Part shown: positions 1 to 5,498 of the stretch, piece after piece | Layout: each line of letters opens with the position of its first letter | Numbering within the stretch: position 1 is the stretch's first letter | DNA from: Campylobacter sp. UBA1713 | GTDB lineage: Bacteria > Campylobacterota > Campylobacteria > Campylobacterales > Campylobacteraceae | DNA length: 8,632 nt | Direction: 5' to 3' | NCBI GenBank assembly: GCA_002317305.1 | Contig: DCIZ01000043.1 | Span: 1 to 8,632, forward strand | Notes under the pieces: model-generated | Seen by the model: only the letters and a program-made list of their open reading frames with translations | What the model was told of the DNA's origin: nothing | Databases searched by the model: none | Position numbers and translations under genes: made by a program

Positions 1-76
1 GCCGCCGTTTTTCTTTTCGATAAATCAAAAACGGCGGCGGGACGGTGGACGGGGGGGGCTACCGCCCCTGCGACCC
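1..76. repeat. Hairpin repeat module, copy 1 (left arm possibly cut by window edge)
   Basis: A perfect 12-bp inverted repeat pairs positions 1-12 (GCCGCCGTTTTT) with 27-38. It runs into a G-rich tail, GGCGGGACGG (36-45), and then a small GGGG/CCCC hairpin ending in CTGCGACCC at 68-76. The same layout recurs at 3108-3192 with a different stem sequence. The left arm starts at the first base, so it may extend outside the window. It may act as a bidirectional terminator of an upstream gene or be a mobile palindromic repeat; neither role is shown by the sequence. Confidence 0.65.
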
Positions 77-157
77 TTTTTTTAGAAAACAGAGTGCGGA
101 AAACAGAAAATGGAATTTTGTAAATTAGCTTTTCGTGAATTTAAAGATTCTATCCCG

Positions 158-176
158 CATTCCGCATTCCGAATGC
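158..176. repeat. CATTCCG heptamer pair ending in a small palindrome
   Basis: Two tandem CATTCCG units occupy 158-171, and the second forms the palindrome GCATT-CCG-AATGC (164-176). The 16-base word CATTCCGCATTCCGAA recurs exactly at 3448-3463, beside the other hairpin and dispersed repeats. No function is evident. It lies about 40 bases upstream of the fabZ promoter, so an operator role cannot be excluded but is unsupported. Confidence 0.4.
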
Positions 177-213
177 ACTACGCACATCTTAACATAACTT
201 TAAACCACTTTTC

Positions 214-221
214 GCTAAAAT
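214..221 (+). promoter_or_regulatory. Extended -10 promoter of the fabZ-lpxA-clpX operon
   Basis: GCTAAAAT at 214-221 matches the sigma-70 extended -10 typical of Campylobacter, preceded by T-rich sequence (CTTTTC at 208-213). Campylobacter promoters usually lack a conserved -35 box, and none is obvious here. Transcription would start near 228, giving a leader of about 25 bases before the fabZ start codon. Confidence 0.55.
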
Positions 222-252
222 AAAAACATTTTAATTTATCAAAGGATTTTTT

Positions 253-696
253 ATGTTAGACGTTATGCAAATTCAAGAGATCATTCCACACAGGTTTCCT
301 TTTTTGCTGGTAGACAAGGTGGTAGAGTTGAACGCAAACAAAAGCATAGAAGCTTACAAAAACATAACCATCGGCGAACCCATATTTCAAGGGCACTTTC
401 CAGGACATCCTATTTACCCGGGCGTTATGATCATAGAAGGCATGGCACAAGCGGGTGGCGTTTTGGCATTTTTAAGCGGCAAAGAGCAAGGAATCGACAT
501 TAGCAAAAAAGTCGTCTACTTTATGAGCATAGACGGATGCAAATTTAGAAATCCCGTAAGACCGGGCGACAAACTCACTTACAAACTAGACGTGCTAAAA
601 GTAAAAGGCGGCATCTGGGTTTTGGCAGGCAAGGCTTTTGTAGATGAAAAGCTTTGCGCTGAAGCAGAGCTAAAAGCGATGATAGTAGACAAATAA
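253..696 (+). CDS. fabZ: 3-hydroxyacyl-[acyl-carrier-protein] dehydratase FabZ
   Basis: This cytoplasmic hot-dog-fold enzyme removes water from (3R)-hydroxyacyl-ACP to give trans-2-enoyl-ACP in type II fatty acid elongation. At 147 residues it has the normal family length. The N-terminal signature [11 protein letters not shown] starts at residue 13. The active-site segment [20 protein letters not shown] (47-66) contains the expected catalytic His48 and Glu62. The ATG at 253 is chosen because AAAGGA lies at 241-246, six bases upstream. It is the first gene of an operon with lpxA 11 bases downstream. FabZ and LpxA draw on the same hydroxyacyl-ACP substrate, so co-transcription fits coordinated membrane and lipid A synthesis. 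Nothing odd is seen. Confidence 0.97.
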   Translation: MLDVMQIQEIIPHRFPFLLVDKVVELNANKSIEAYKNITIGEPIFQGHFPGHPIYPGVMIIEGMAQAGGVLAFLSGKEQGIDISKKVVYFMSIDGCKFRNPVRPGDKLTYKLDVLKVKGGIWVLAGKAFVDEKLCAEAELKAMIVDK

Positions 697-707
697 AAGG
701 GCAAAAG

Positions 708-1505
708 ATGAAAATAGGCAAATTTGCCGTGATAGAAGACGGCGCGGTTTTAGGTGAAGGCTGCGTGGTGGAGGACTACGCTTTTGTCAGTAAAGATGCA
801 GTTTTGGGAAGTGGCGTTTGGGTCAAACAGGGCGCTAGAATTCTAGGACACACGCACATAGGCGACGGTAGCACCATCTACTCTTACGCCATCATCGGCG
901 ACATTCCGCAAGATATTAGCTACATTAGCGAGGCACGAGAGGGCTTTTTAACAGGCGTAAAGATAGGCAAAAACGCAACGATTCGCGAATTTTGCACCAT
1001 AAATTCAGGCACGCACAAAGGAGACGGCTTTACGAGACTTGGCGACAACGCCTTTGTGATGGCTTATGTCCACGTGGCACACGACTGCCAAATAGGAAAC
1101 AACATCATCTTTGCAAACAACGCCACGCTAGCCGGACACGTCGAGGTGGGCGACTTTGCGGTGATAGGCGGCATGACGCCCGTGCATCAGCATGTTCGCA
1201 TCGGCGAAAGCTGCATGATAGCAGGAGCAAGTGCGTTAGCGCAAGACATAGTGCCGTTTTGTCTAGCTGAGGGCAACAGGGCTTACATTCGGAGTCTAAA
1301 TTTGGTCGGCATTAGGCGGCGTTTTGACAAAGAGACGGTCGAAGAGCTCGTAAAGGCTTACCGCCTTTTGTTTAGAAGTGGCGGCGGACTAAAAGAGAAC
1401 GCGGCGGCTTTGCTAGAAAAGACAAGCGTAGAACAGGTAAAAAAGATGTGCGAATTTATCCTCACAAACAGCAGAGGCATCCCAACCGCACCTTCAAAAG
1501 AGTAA
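708..1505 (+). CDS. lpxA: Acyl-ACP--UDP-N-acetylglucosamine O-acyltransferase LpxA
   Basis: LpxA transfers a (3R)-hydroxyacyl chain from ACP to UDP-GlcNAc (or its 3-amino analogue, the form used in C. jejuni), the first committed step of lipid A synthesis in the cytoplasm. The protein is 265 residues, and its N-terminal two thirds is a run of hexapeptide repeats (for example IGDGST, IGKNAT, LGDNAF, IGNNII) forming a left-handed beta helix. His125 in the AHDC motif aligns with the catalytic His125 of E. coli LpxA. Gly173, in the position of the E. coli acyl-length ruler Gly173, is kept, which would suit a long chain such as C14; that is an inference. The C-terminal helical part starts near GIRRRF (201-206). 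AAAAGGGC lies upstream of the ATG, and clpX starts 12 bases after the stop. Confidence 0.97.
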   Translation: MKIGKFAVIEDGAVLGEGCVVEDYAFVSKDAVLGSGVWVKQGARILGHTHIGDGSTIYSYAIIGDIPQDISYISEAREGFLTGVKIGKNATIREFCTINSGTHKGDGFTRLGDNAFVMAYVHVAHDCQIGNNIIFANNATLAGHVEVGDFAVIGGMTPVHQHVRIGESCMIAGASALAQDIVPFCLAEGNRAYIRSLNLVGIRRRFDKETVEELVKAYRLLFRSGGGLKENAAALLEKTSVEQVKKMCEFILTNSRGIPTAPSKE

Positions 1506-1517
1506 AAAAGGAAAAAA

Positions 1518-2906
1518 ATGGCAAAAATATGTAACTTTTGTGGAAACAGCGAAGCAAAAGAGAGAAAGCTTTACCCAGCAAATGAAAAATACGGCGAGTG
1601 TTTTATCTGTGAGGCTTGTGCCCACGCACTCTACAACGTCATCACGGGCGAGACAAAAGATGACAAAACAGAACACAGAGAGATAAACACTGACATTACG
1701 CCACGCATGCTAAAACGCGTGCTAGATGCCTACATAGTGGGGCAAGACGCTGCGAAAAAGACGTTTAGTGTCGGTGTCTACAACCACTATAAGCGAATTT
1801 TCAGAAAGCACGAGATTCAAAAAGACGAATATGGCGAAAACACGGTCGAGATAGCAAAGTCAAACATTTTGCTCATAGGTCCGACAGGTAGCGGCAAGAC
1901 TCTCATGGCACAAACCCTAGCAAAATTCCTAGACGTTCCTATAGCCATAAGCGATGCAACCAGCCTTACAGAAGCGGGCTACGTGGGCGAAGATGTAGAA
2001 AACATTTTAACGCGTCTCTTTCAGGCGAGTGGCGGCGACATTAGACGCACGGAGATGGGCATCGTTTTTGTGGACGAAGTAGACAAGATAGCACGCGCTA
2101 GCGAAAACCGCTCCATCACAAGAGACGTTAGCGGCGAAGGCGTCCAACAAGCACTTTTAAAGATCATAGAAGGTAGCAAGGTAAACATTCCGCCAAAAGG
2201 TGGCAGAAAACACCCGAATCAGGAGTTCATAGAGATAGACACGACAAACATTTTGTTCGTTTGTGGCGGTGCTTTTGACGGGCTAAGTGACATCATAGAA
2301 AAGCGACTTGGGCAAAACGAAGTGGGCTTTAACCACGAAAAACGGACAAAAGATGAGCGCAACACTTCGCTAAATTTAGTTGAGCCAGATGACCTCGTTC
2401 ATTTTGGGCTCATTCCAGAGCTCATAGGGCGACTTCATGCGGTTACTACACTAAACAAGCTAAACGTAGACGACATGGTGCGCATCTTAACCGAGCCAAA
2501 AAACGCCATTGTCAAGCAATATCAGGAGATGTTTCGACTGGACGATGTCAAACTCGAATTTGACAACGAAGCGCTCCGTGCCATCGCCGAGCTAGCCATA
2601 AAACGAGAGACGGGCGCGCGTGGACTTCGCTCTATCATGGAAGAGATCATGATGGACACGATGTTTGAGCTACCTGAGATCAAAGGCTACACGGTCATCA
2701 TTACAAAAGATGTAGTCGAGGGCAAGGAAAAACCACTAAAGATAAAAACAGAAAAGAGTGGCGGCGAAAAGAGTGGTGGCGTGGCTGGCGGTGAAAAAAA
2801 GCTTGACAAAGAGAGTGCTGCAAATTCAAATTTGCCTGTTTTAGAAACAACAGAAGCAAAACCAAAGGCAAAAAGTCGCAAAAGTAGCACAAAGACGGAG
2901 AAGTAG
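1518..2906 (+). CDS. clpX: ATP-dependent Clp protease ATP-binding subunit ClpX
   Basis: ClpX is the AAA+ unfoldase that feeds substrates to the ClpP peptidase. Visible parts in order are: a C4 zinc-binding domain (Cys5, Cys8, Cys31, Cys34); Walker A GPTGSGKT at 121-128; pore loop GYVGED at 154-159; Walker B with Asp186-Glu187; the RKH loop at 230-232; the ClpP-docking loop, here VGF (269-271) rather than the usual IGF; the arginine finger region PELIGR (300-305); and sensor 2 GARGLR (366-371). The start is set by AAGGA at 1508-1512. At 462 residues it is about 40-55 longer than usual. The excess is a Lys/Ser/Gly/Glu-rich, low-complexity tail from about residue 405, probably disordered. It is the last gene of the operon; the mreB gene that follows clpX in C. 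jejuni is missing here. Confidence 0.98.
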   Translation: MAKICNFCGNSEAKERKLYPANEKYGECFICEACAHALYNVITGETKDDKTEHREINTDITPRMLKRVLDAYIVGQDAAKKTFSVGVYNHYKRIFRKHEIQKDEYGENTVEIAKSNILLIGPTGSGKTLMAQTLAKFLDVPIAISDATSLTEAGYVGEDVENILTRLFQASGGDIRRTEMGIVFVDEVDKIARASENRSITRDVSGEGVQQALLKIIEGSKVNIPPKGGRKHPNQEFIEIDTTNILFVCGGAFDGLSDIIEKRLGQNEVGFNHEKRTKDERNTSLNLVEPDDLVHFGLIPELIGRLHAVTTLNKLNVDDMVRILTEPKNAIVKQYQEMFRLDDVKLEFDNEALRAIAELAIKRETGARGLRSIMEEIMMDTMFELPEIKGYTVIITKDVVEGKEKPLKIKTEKSGGEKSGGVAGGEKKLDKESAANSNLPVLETTEAKPKAKSRKSSTKTEK

Positions 2907-2924
2907 CGAAAAAATAGCAATGGC

Positions 2925-2962
2925 GTAAATTTGTCAAATTTACAAAAAGCAAATTTACCGCC
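2925..2962 (+). other. Competing hairpins just after clpX
   Basis: GTAAATTT-GTC-AAATTTAC (2925-2943) is a perfect 8-bp hairpin. GGCGTAAATTTG (2922-2933) can alternatively pair with CAAATTTACCGCC (2950-2962) with one bulged base. No T-run follows either form, so a classical terminator is unlikely. The structure may instead protect the 3' end of the clpX transcript, which is an inference. Confidence 0.3.
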
Positions 2963-3005
2963 GTCATTCTGAGGGCTTTAGCCCGCCGAAGAATCCCCTG
3001 CTTTT
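2960..3005 (+). repeat. Dispersed imperfect-palindrome repeat, copy A
   Basis: This copy starts GCCGTCATTCTGAG and ends GAAGAATCCCCTGCTTTT. ATTCT (2966-2970) pairs with AGAAT (2990-2994), and a core stem GGGC-TTTA-GCCC (2973-2984) lies inside. It is followed by TCAAATTCACAAAAAAG (3021-3037) and CAAATTTTGACAAATTCC (3038-3055), sequences that also follow copy E at the window's end. Confidence 0.75.
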
Positions 3006-3075
3006 AGGCGAGTATAATTTTCAAATTCACAAAAAAGCAAATTTTGACAAATTCCGTTTTCTGCTTTCCGTTCTC

Positions 3076-3102
3076 CGATAGGTAAAAAGCTATCGCTTTT
3101 TT
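3076..3102 (+). terminator. Candidate Rho-independent terminator downstream of clpX
   Basis: CGATAG (3076-3081) and CTATCG (3090-3095) form a 6-bp stem with an 8-base loop, followed after one C by six T (3097-3102). It is on the strand of the fabZ-lpxA-clpX operon, about 170 bases past the clpX stop, with no gene between. The stem is short, so the efficiency is uncertain. Confidence 0.4.
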
Positions 3103-3107
3103 GTAGT

Positions 3108-3192
3108 CCCGCCAACTTTTTCTTTTAAGCACAAAGCTCAAAAGAAAAAGTTGGCGGGACGGGCGGACGGGGGCTACGCCCCTGCGACCCCC
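3108..3192. repeat. Hairpin repeat module, copy 2 (19-bp perfect stem)
   Basis: Positions 3108-3126 (CCCGCCAACTTTTTCTTTT) are perfectly complementary to 3140-3158. Inside, after one mismatch, AGC-ACAAA-GCT closes the loop. A tail GGCGGGACGG (3153-3162), a GGGGC-TAC-GCCCC mini-hairpin and CTGCGACCCCC follow, matching the module at 1-76. The stem differs in sequence from copy 1 but both stay fully paired, which suggests the structure itself is maintained. Confidence 0.7.
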
Positions 3193-3257
3193 TTAAACAG
3201 CTCCACACCACTTTTAGTGAGTAAATTCGTCAAAACGTCAAAAAAGCCAAAACCAAC

Positions 3258-3305
3258 GCCGTCATTCTGAGGGGAGCGTTAGCGACCGAAGAATCCCCTG
3301 CTTTT
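3258..3305 (+). repeat. Dispersed imperfect-palindrome repeat, copy B
   Basis: The ends match copy A (GCCGTCATTCTGAG ... GAAGAATCCCCTGCTTTT) with a different centre, GGGGAGCGTTAGCGACC. It is preceded by AAAAAAGCCAAAACCAAC, nearly the same lead-in as copies D and E. The 21 bases at 3251-3271 recur in exact inverted orientation at 3391-3411 (copy C), so the two copies face each other. Confidence 0.75.
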
Positions 3306-3338
3306 TGACAAAGTAAAAAAGTCAAATTCACAAAAAAG
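3303..3338 (+). repeat. 36-bp repeat module linked to the palindromic repeat, copy 1
   Basis: TTTTGACAAAGTAAAAAAG followed by TCAAATTCACAAAAAAG is identical over 36 bases to 8579-8614. It directly follows the palindromic repeat in both places. TTTGAC (3304-3309) and GTCAAA (3321-3326) can form a 6-bp stem. Confidence 0.65.
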
Positions 3339-3370
3339 CAAATTTCAAAAGATTCTACCCGCTCACAAGG

Positions 3371-3404
3371 CTGGGGATTCTTCGCTAGCGCTCAGAATGA
3401 CGGC
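3371..3404 (-). repeat. Dispersed imperfect-palindrome repeat, copy C (inverted)
   Basis: Read on the reverse strand it begins GCCGTCATTCTGAG and ends GAAGAATCCCCAG. It is shorter than the other copies, with the perfect palindrome CGCTAGCG (3383-3390) as its centre. It is inverted relative to copy B about 100 bases away. Confidence 0.7.
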
Positions 3405-3447
3405 GTTGGTTTGACTTTTTTCGAGAATCGCAAATTTCCACACTCCA

Positions 3448-3479
3448 CATTCCGCATTCCGAACGCATTCCGCATTCTG
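3448..3479. repeat. CATTCCG heptamer array
   Basis: The array reads CATTCCG, CATTCCG, AACG, CATTCCG, CATTCTG. It shares CATTCCGCATTCCGAA with positions 158-173. It lies just past the 3' end of the outer-membrane protein gene. No function is apparent. Confidence 0.45.
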
Positions 3480-3510
3480 TTTGCTGCAATCTGAACGTAA
3501 AAATCACACC

Positions 3511-4227
3511 CTAAAATTTATACACATACGACAAAAACGCACCTACATTGTGAAGTGTGCCATCGACATTGGCTCTATATGAACCCACATATCCGTCATA
3601 ACGAAAATCATAACCCTCTTCTTGTAGTTTCATCTTAAACGTGTATTGATATTTTAGCCCAAATTCAAGAGAGTTGTGCCCATCTATCTCAAAATTTAAG
3701 CCCGCTTTTAACCCCAAAACTGGCGCTGTTTTACTCATTTTAAACGTCCGCCCAAGAACTTTCTCACTATGAACAAACCGCTCCACGCCAGCAAAACCGC
3801 CCACGACGCCTTTTAGCCCATTTGTGATGCTAGCCAAAAAGTCATATCCCACTACCACATCAAGCATCTTGTGTCGCAGTATTATATCATAACTGTAACT
3901 CCCATCCGTGCTCTCTACCGTAACAGTGTCGTCAGCAGAAGTGTAACCAAAGCCCAAATACATCCTGTTAAAGCCCAAGTCATAACCTACCTTCAAACCA
4001 CCAGAAAAACCTGTGGCTATACGTGAGTCTTTGGTGTCCGTTTTTCTAATTTGCTCAATGCCTTTTTGCACACCAAATTTAGCAGGGTCATTGTAAACAT
4101 GTGTGTTTAGCTGCGACCGCACAAACCCCGTCTCCGCCCCCACAAAAAAGCCATCTTTTGCCACCGCCTGACTAGCCAAAACGCCAGCTGCCACAACTGC
4201 CAAAGTCAAATTTGAGAATTTTCTCAT
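3511..4227 (-). CDS. Small outer-membrane beta-barrel protein (porin-like fold), function unknown
   Basis: The 238-residue product starts with a clear Sec signal peptide: MRK, a hydrophobic stretch (about 8-18), then SQAVA with predicted cleavage after Ala23. The mature chain alternates polar and hydrophobic residues in short strands with Gly/Tyr/Phe turns, and ends FLSYVYKF, a C-terminal Phe typical of proteins recognised by the BAM complex. This fits an 8-stranded barrel of the OmpA/OmpW/opacity-like size class, inserted in the outer membrane. No peptidoglycan-binding domain follows, so it is not full OmpA. The start is supported by AAAGGA (4234-4239, reverse strand) and a strong promoter upstream. 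It is separated from the preceding same-strand broken gene by about 150 bases and has its own promoter. The exact family and ligand are not recognised. Confidence 0.75.
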   Translation of the reverse strand: MRKFSNLTLAVVAAGVLASQAVAKDGFFVGAETGFVRSQLNTHVYNDPAKFGVQKGIEQIRKTDTKDSRIATGFSGGLKVGYDLGFNRMYLGFGYTSADDTVTVESTDGSYSYDIILRHKMLDVVVGYDFLASITNGLKGVVGGFAGVERFVHSEKVLGRTFKMSKTAPVLGLKAGLNFEIDGHNSLEFGLKYQYTFKMKLQEEGYDFRYDGYVGSYRANVDGTLHNVGAFLSYVYKF

Positions 4228-4254
4228 CTTTCATCCTTTAAAAAATATCCAGCG

Positions 4255-4281
4255 ATTATAGCAAAAAAAAAACAAAGTCAA
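4255..4281 (-). promoter_or_regulatory. Promoter of the outer-membrane protein gene, with an A/T homopolymer in the spacer
   Basis: On the reverse strand TTGACT (4276-4281) and a perfect TATAAT (4255-4260), preceded by GC as extended -10, are separated by 15 bases. Ten of these are an uninterrupted T-run (4263-4272 on the forward strand reads as ten A). The spacer is shorter than the usual 17. Length change in the run would alter spacing and possibly expression. The -35 assignment is weaker than the -10. Confidence 0.65.
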
Positions 4282-5003
4282 GAGTAAATTTAAAACTTCT
4301 GTTCGTTACAACAATTTTAAAACAATCAGCAAATTACGCAACAATAAACATACATTTCCGACAAACAAAAAACAAGCTTCAAAACAACTCATCCAAATTT
4401 AGCTCCTCTGAATCTGCATTTTTGTCGCCACCACAGCCAAAACCACCCTTATCTGCCTCGTCAGCGTCTAGCTTGTTGTTTATATAAATTTTAGGTTCAT
4501 TTAGAGATTTAGATTCAAGAGATTGCTTTGGAAAATTAATTATATAACTATAACCATCTAAAGTTCTAATATATTCAAAATAACTATACATTATTAGAAA
4601 GTCTCTCAATTCAAAAATACTACATATTTCACTAAGTGAATTTTGAAAATGACACATAAACTTATCTATAAACCATCTTCTGTCGTCTTCTTCTTTTATA
4701 TGTTCATAGTGCTTATTTAAATTAAGGTCTTCTTCAGTTAGTGCTGCAAGTTTTTTCTTGAGTACTAACCAAAGTTCTTTATTATTTACCCTTTCTGAAA
4801 CCATAAGCGCCATACTGTTAAAAACACAACTTTTAATGCCTCCTGCAACACAAACACGATCTGCATCTTTATGATATTTAAAAATACTATATCTGCCACA
4901 CCATCGATCATAAATTTCTACATTAAATATTTCATAATTTTTTAATATTTTTTCATGATAAGGAATAAAAAGACGTCTAAGTTCAATCTTATCATTAGAT
5001 AAG

Positions 5004-5011
5004 AAAAAAAA
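5004..5011 (-). repeat. T8 homopolymer at a frameshift point
   Basis: Eight T on the coding strand (eight A on the forward strand). In the incoming frame the code reads IFFLI then stop. Loss of one T gives IFFLSNDKIELRR and keeps reading for another 200 or so residues to 4379. This is where slippage in replication or transcription would restore the frame. Confidence 0.7.
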
Positions 5012-5244
5012 TCAAAGAGGCATCATCTTTCGATATATCATATTCATCATATTCATACAATCGTTCTAAATAATTAGCCAAGTCACTGAAGTTGTCATAT
5101 ATATCTCCGACTTTATATCTACCGAAACGGAACAAGCGGACCAATGTTAAATCAAAATCTCTGCTTAAAAACGAAACGGCCACAGGTGGACAAGCAACAT
5201 AAGCACCAAAGCTCGTTAAACATCACACAGAGTCTTATAGCAGT

Positions 5245-5262
5245 AGTTTCAGTTTCAGTTTC
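5245..5262 (-). repeat. Three tandem copies of a hexamer encoding Glu-Thr
   Basis: The forward strand reads AGTTTC three times (5245-5262). On the coding strand each is GAAACT, giving ETETET inside the broken gene. The unit length of six keeps the frame, so copy-number change would alter length rather than switch the gene. Confidence 0.5.
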
Positions 5263-5498
5263 TCTAAGCTTATAGAGAAATTTTAGCACACCTTCCTCCA
5301 CAACTTTTGTATCATCGTCTGGTTTAAATGGAGAACTGTCAAAAAAAGGACAGCATATCACAAGAAAAACATTCACAACACGCCTACCTTCTAACTCTTT
5401 TTGGACTTCTTTTTTACACCTTCTAATAAACCTCACAGACATAACAATCCTTTTTGTAAAATATTTATATCAACCACTCTAAAAACAAAACCACCGCC

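Larger units (their letters stand above)
4379..5442 (-). pseudogene. Frameshifted gene; N-terminus loosely vWA-like, otherwise unrecognised
   Basis: A good ribosome site (AAGGA, 5448-5452) precedes the ATG at 5442, 56 bases after the ATPase gene. The first frame ends at 5152. A second frame is open from 5222 to 4995, and a third from 5011 to the stop at 4379. Joining them needs one base removed in 5152-5222 (for example in CTTTGG near 5208) and one from the run of eight T (5004-5011). The repaired product is about 353 residues. Residues 20-80 (RRVVNVFLVICC..., EEGVLKFLYKLRE, TAIRLCVMFNE) resemble strand-helix-strand of a von Willebrand A domain, but no DxSxS metal site is present; this is a weak inference. 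The rest matches nothing I know and ends in an acidic tail, LNLDELF. The stretch from 4814 translates to plausible protein although it lacks a usable start. It could be decayed, phase variable, or carry sequencing errors. Confidence 0.7.

Noticed and set aside
992..1270. Arg/His-rich alternative frame inside lpxA
   Set aside because: lpxA is clearly coding in its own frame through this whole span, with the catalytic His125 and hexapeptide repeats.
3013..3018. TATAAT on the forward strand as a promoter
   Set aside because: No forward gene follows within the window; the word sits in repeat linker sequence.
2960..3404. CRISPR array
   Set aside because: The repeat copies are irregularly spaced, in both orientations, with variable centres and no uniform spacers, and no cas gene is present.
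4379..4813. Independent 144-residue gene starting at the ATG at 4813
   Set aside because: No ribosome site lies at a proper distance (the nearest GGAGG is about 25 bases away), and the same frame stays open upstream to 5011 with plausible protein, so it is the tail of the broken gene.
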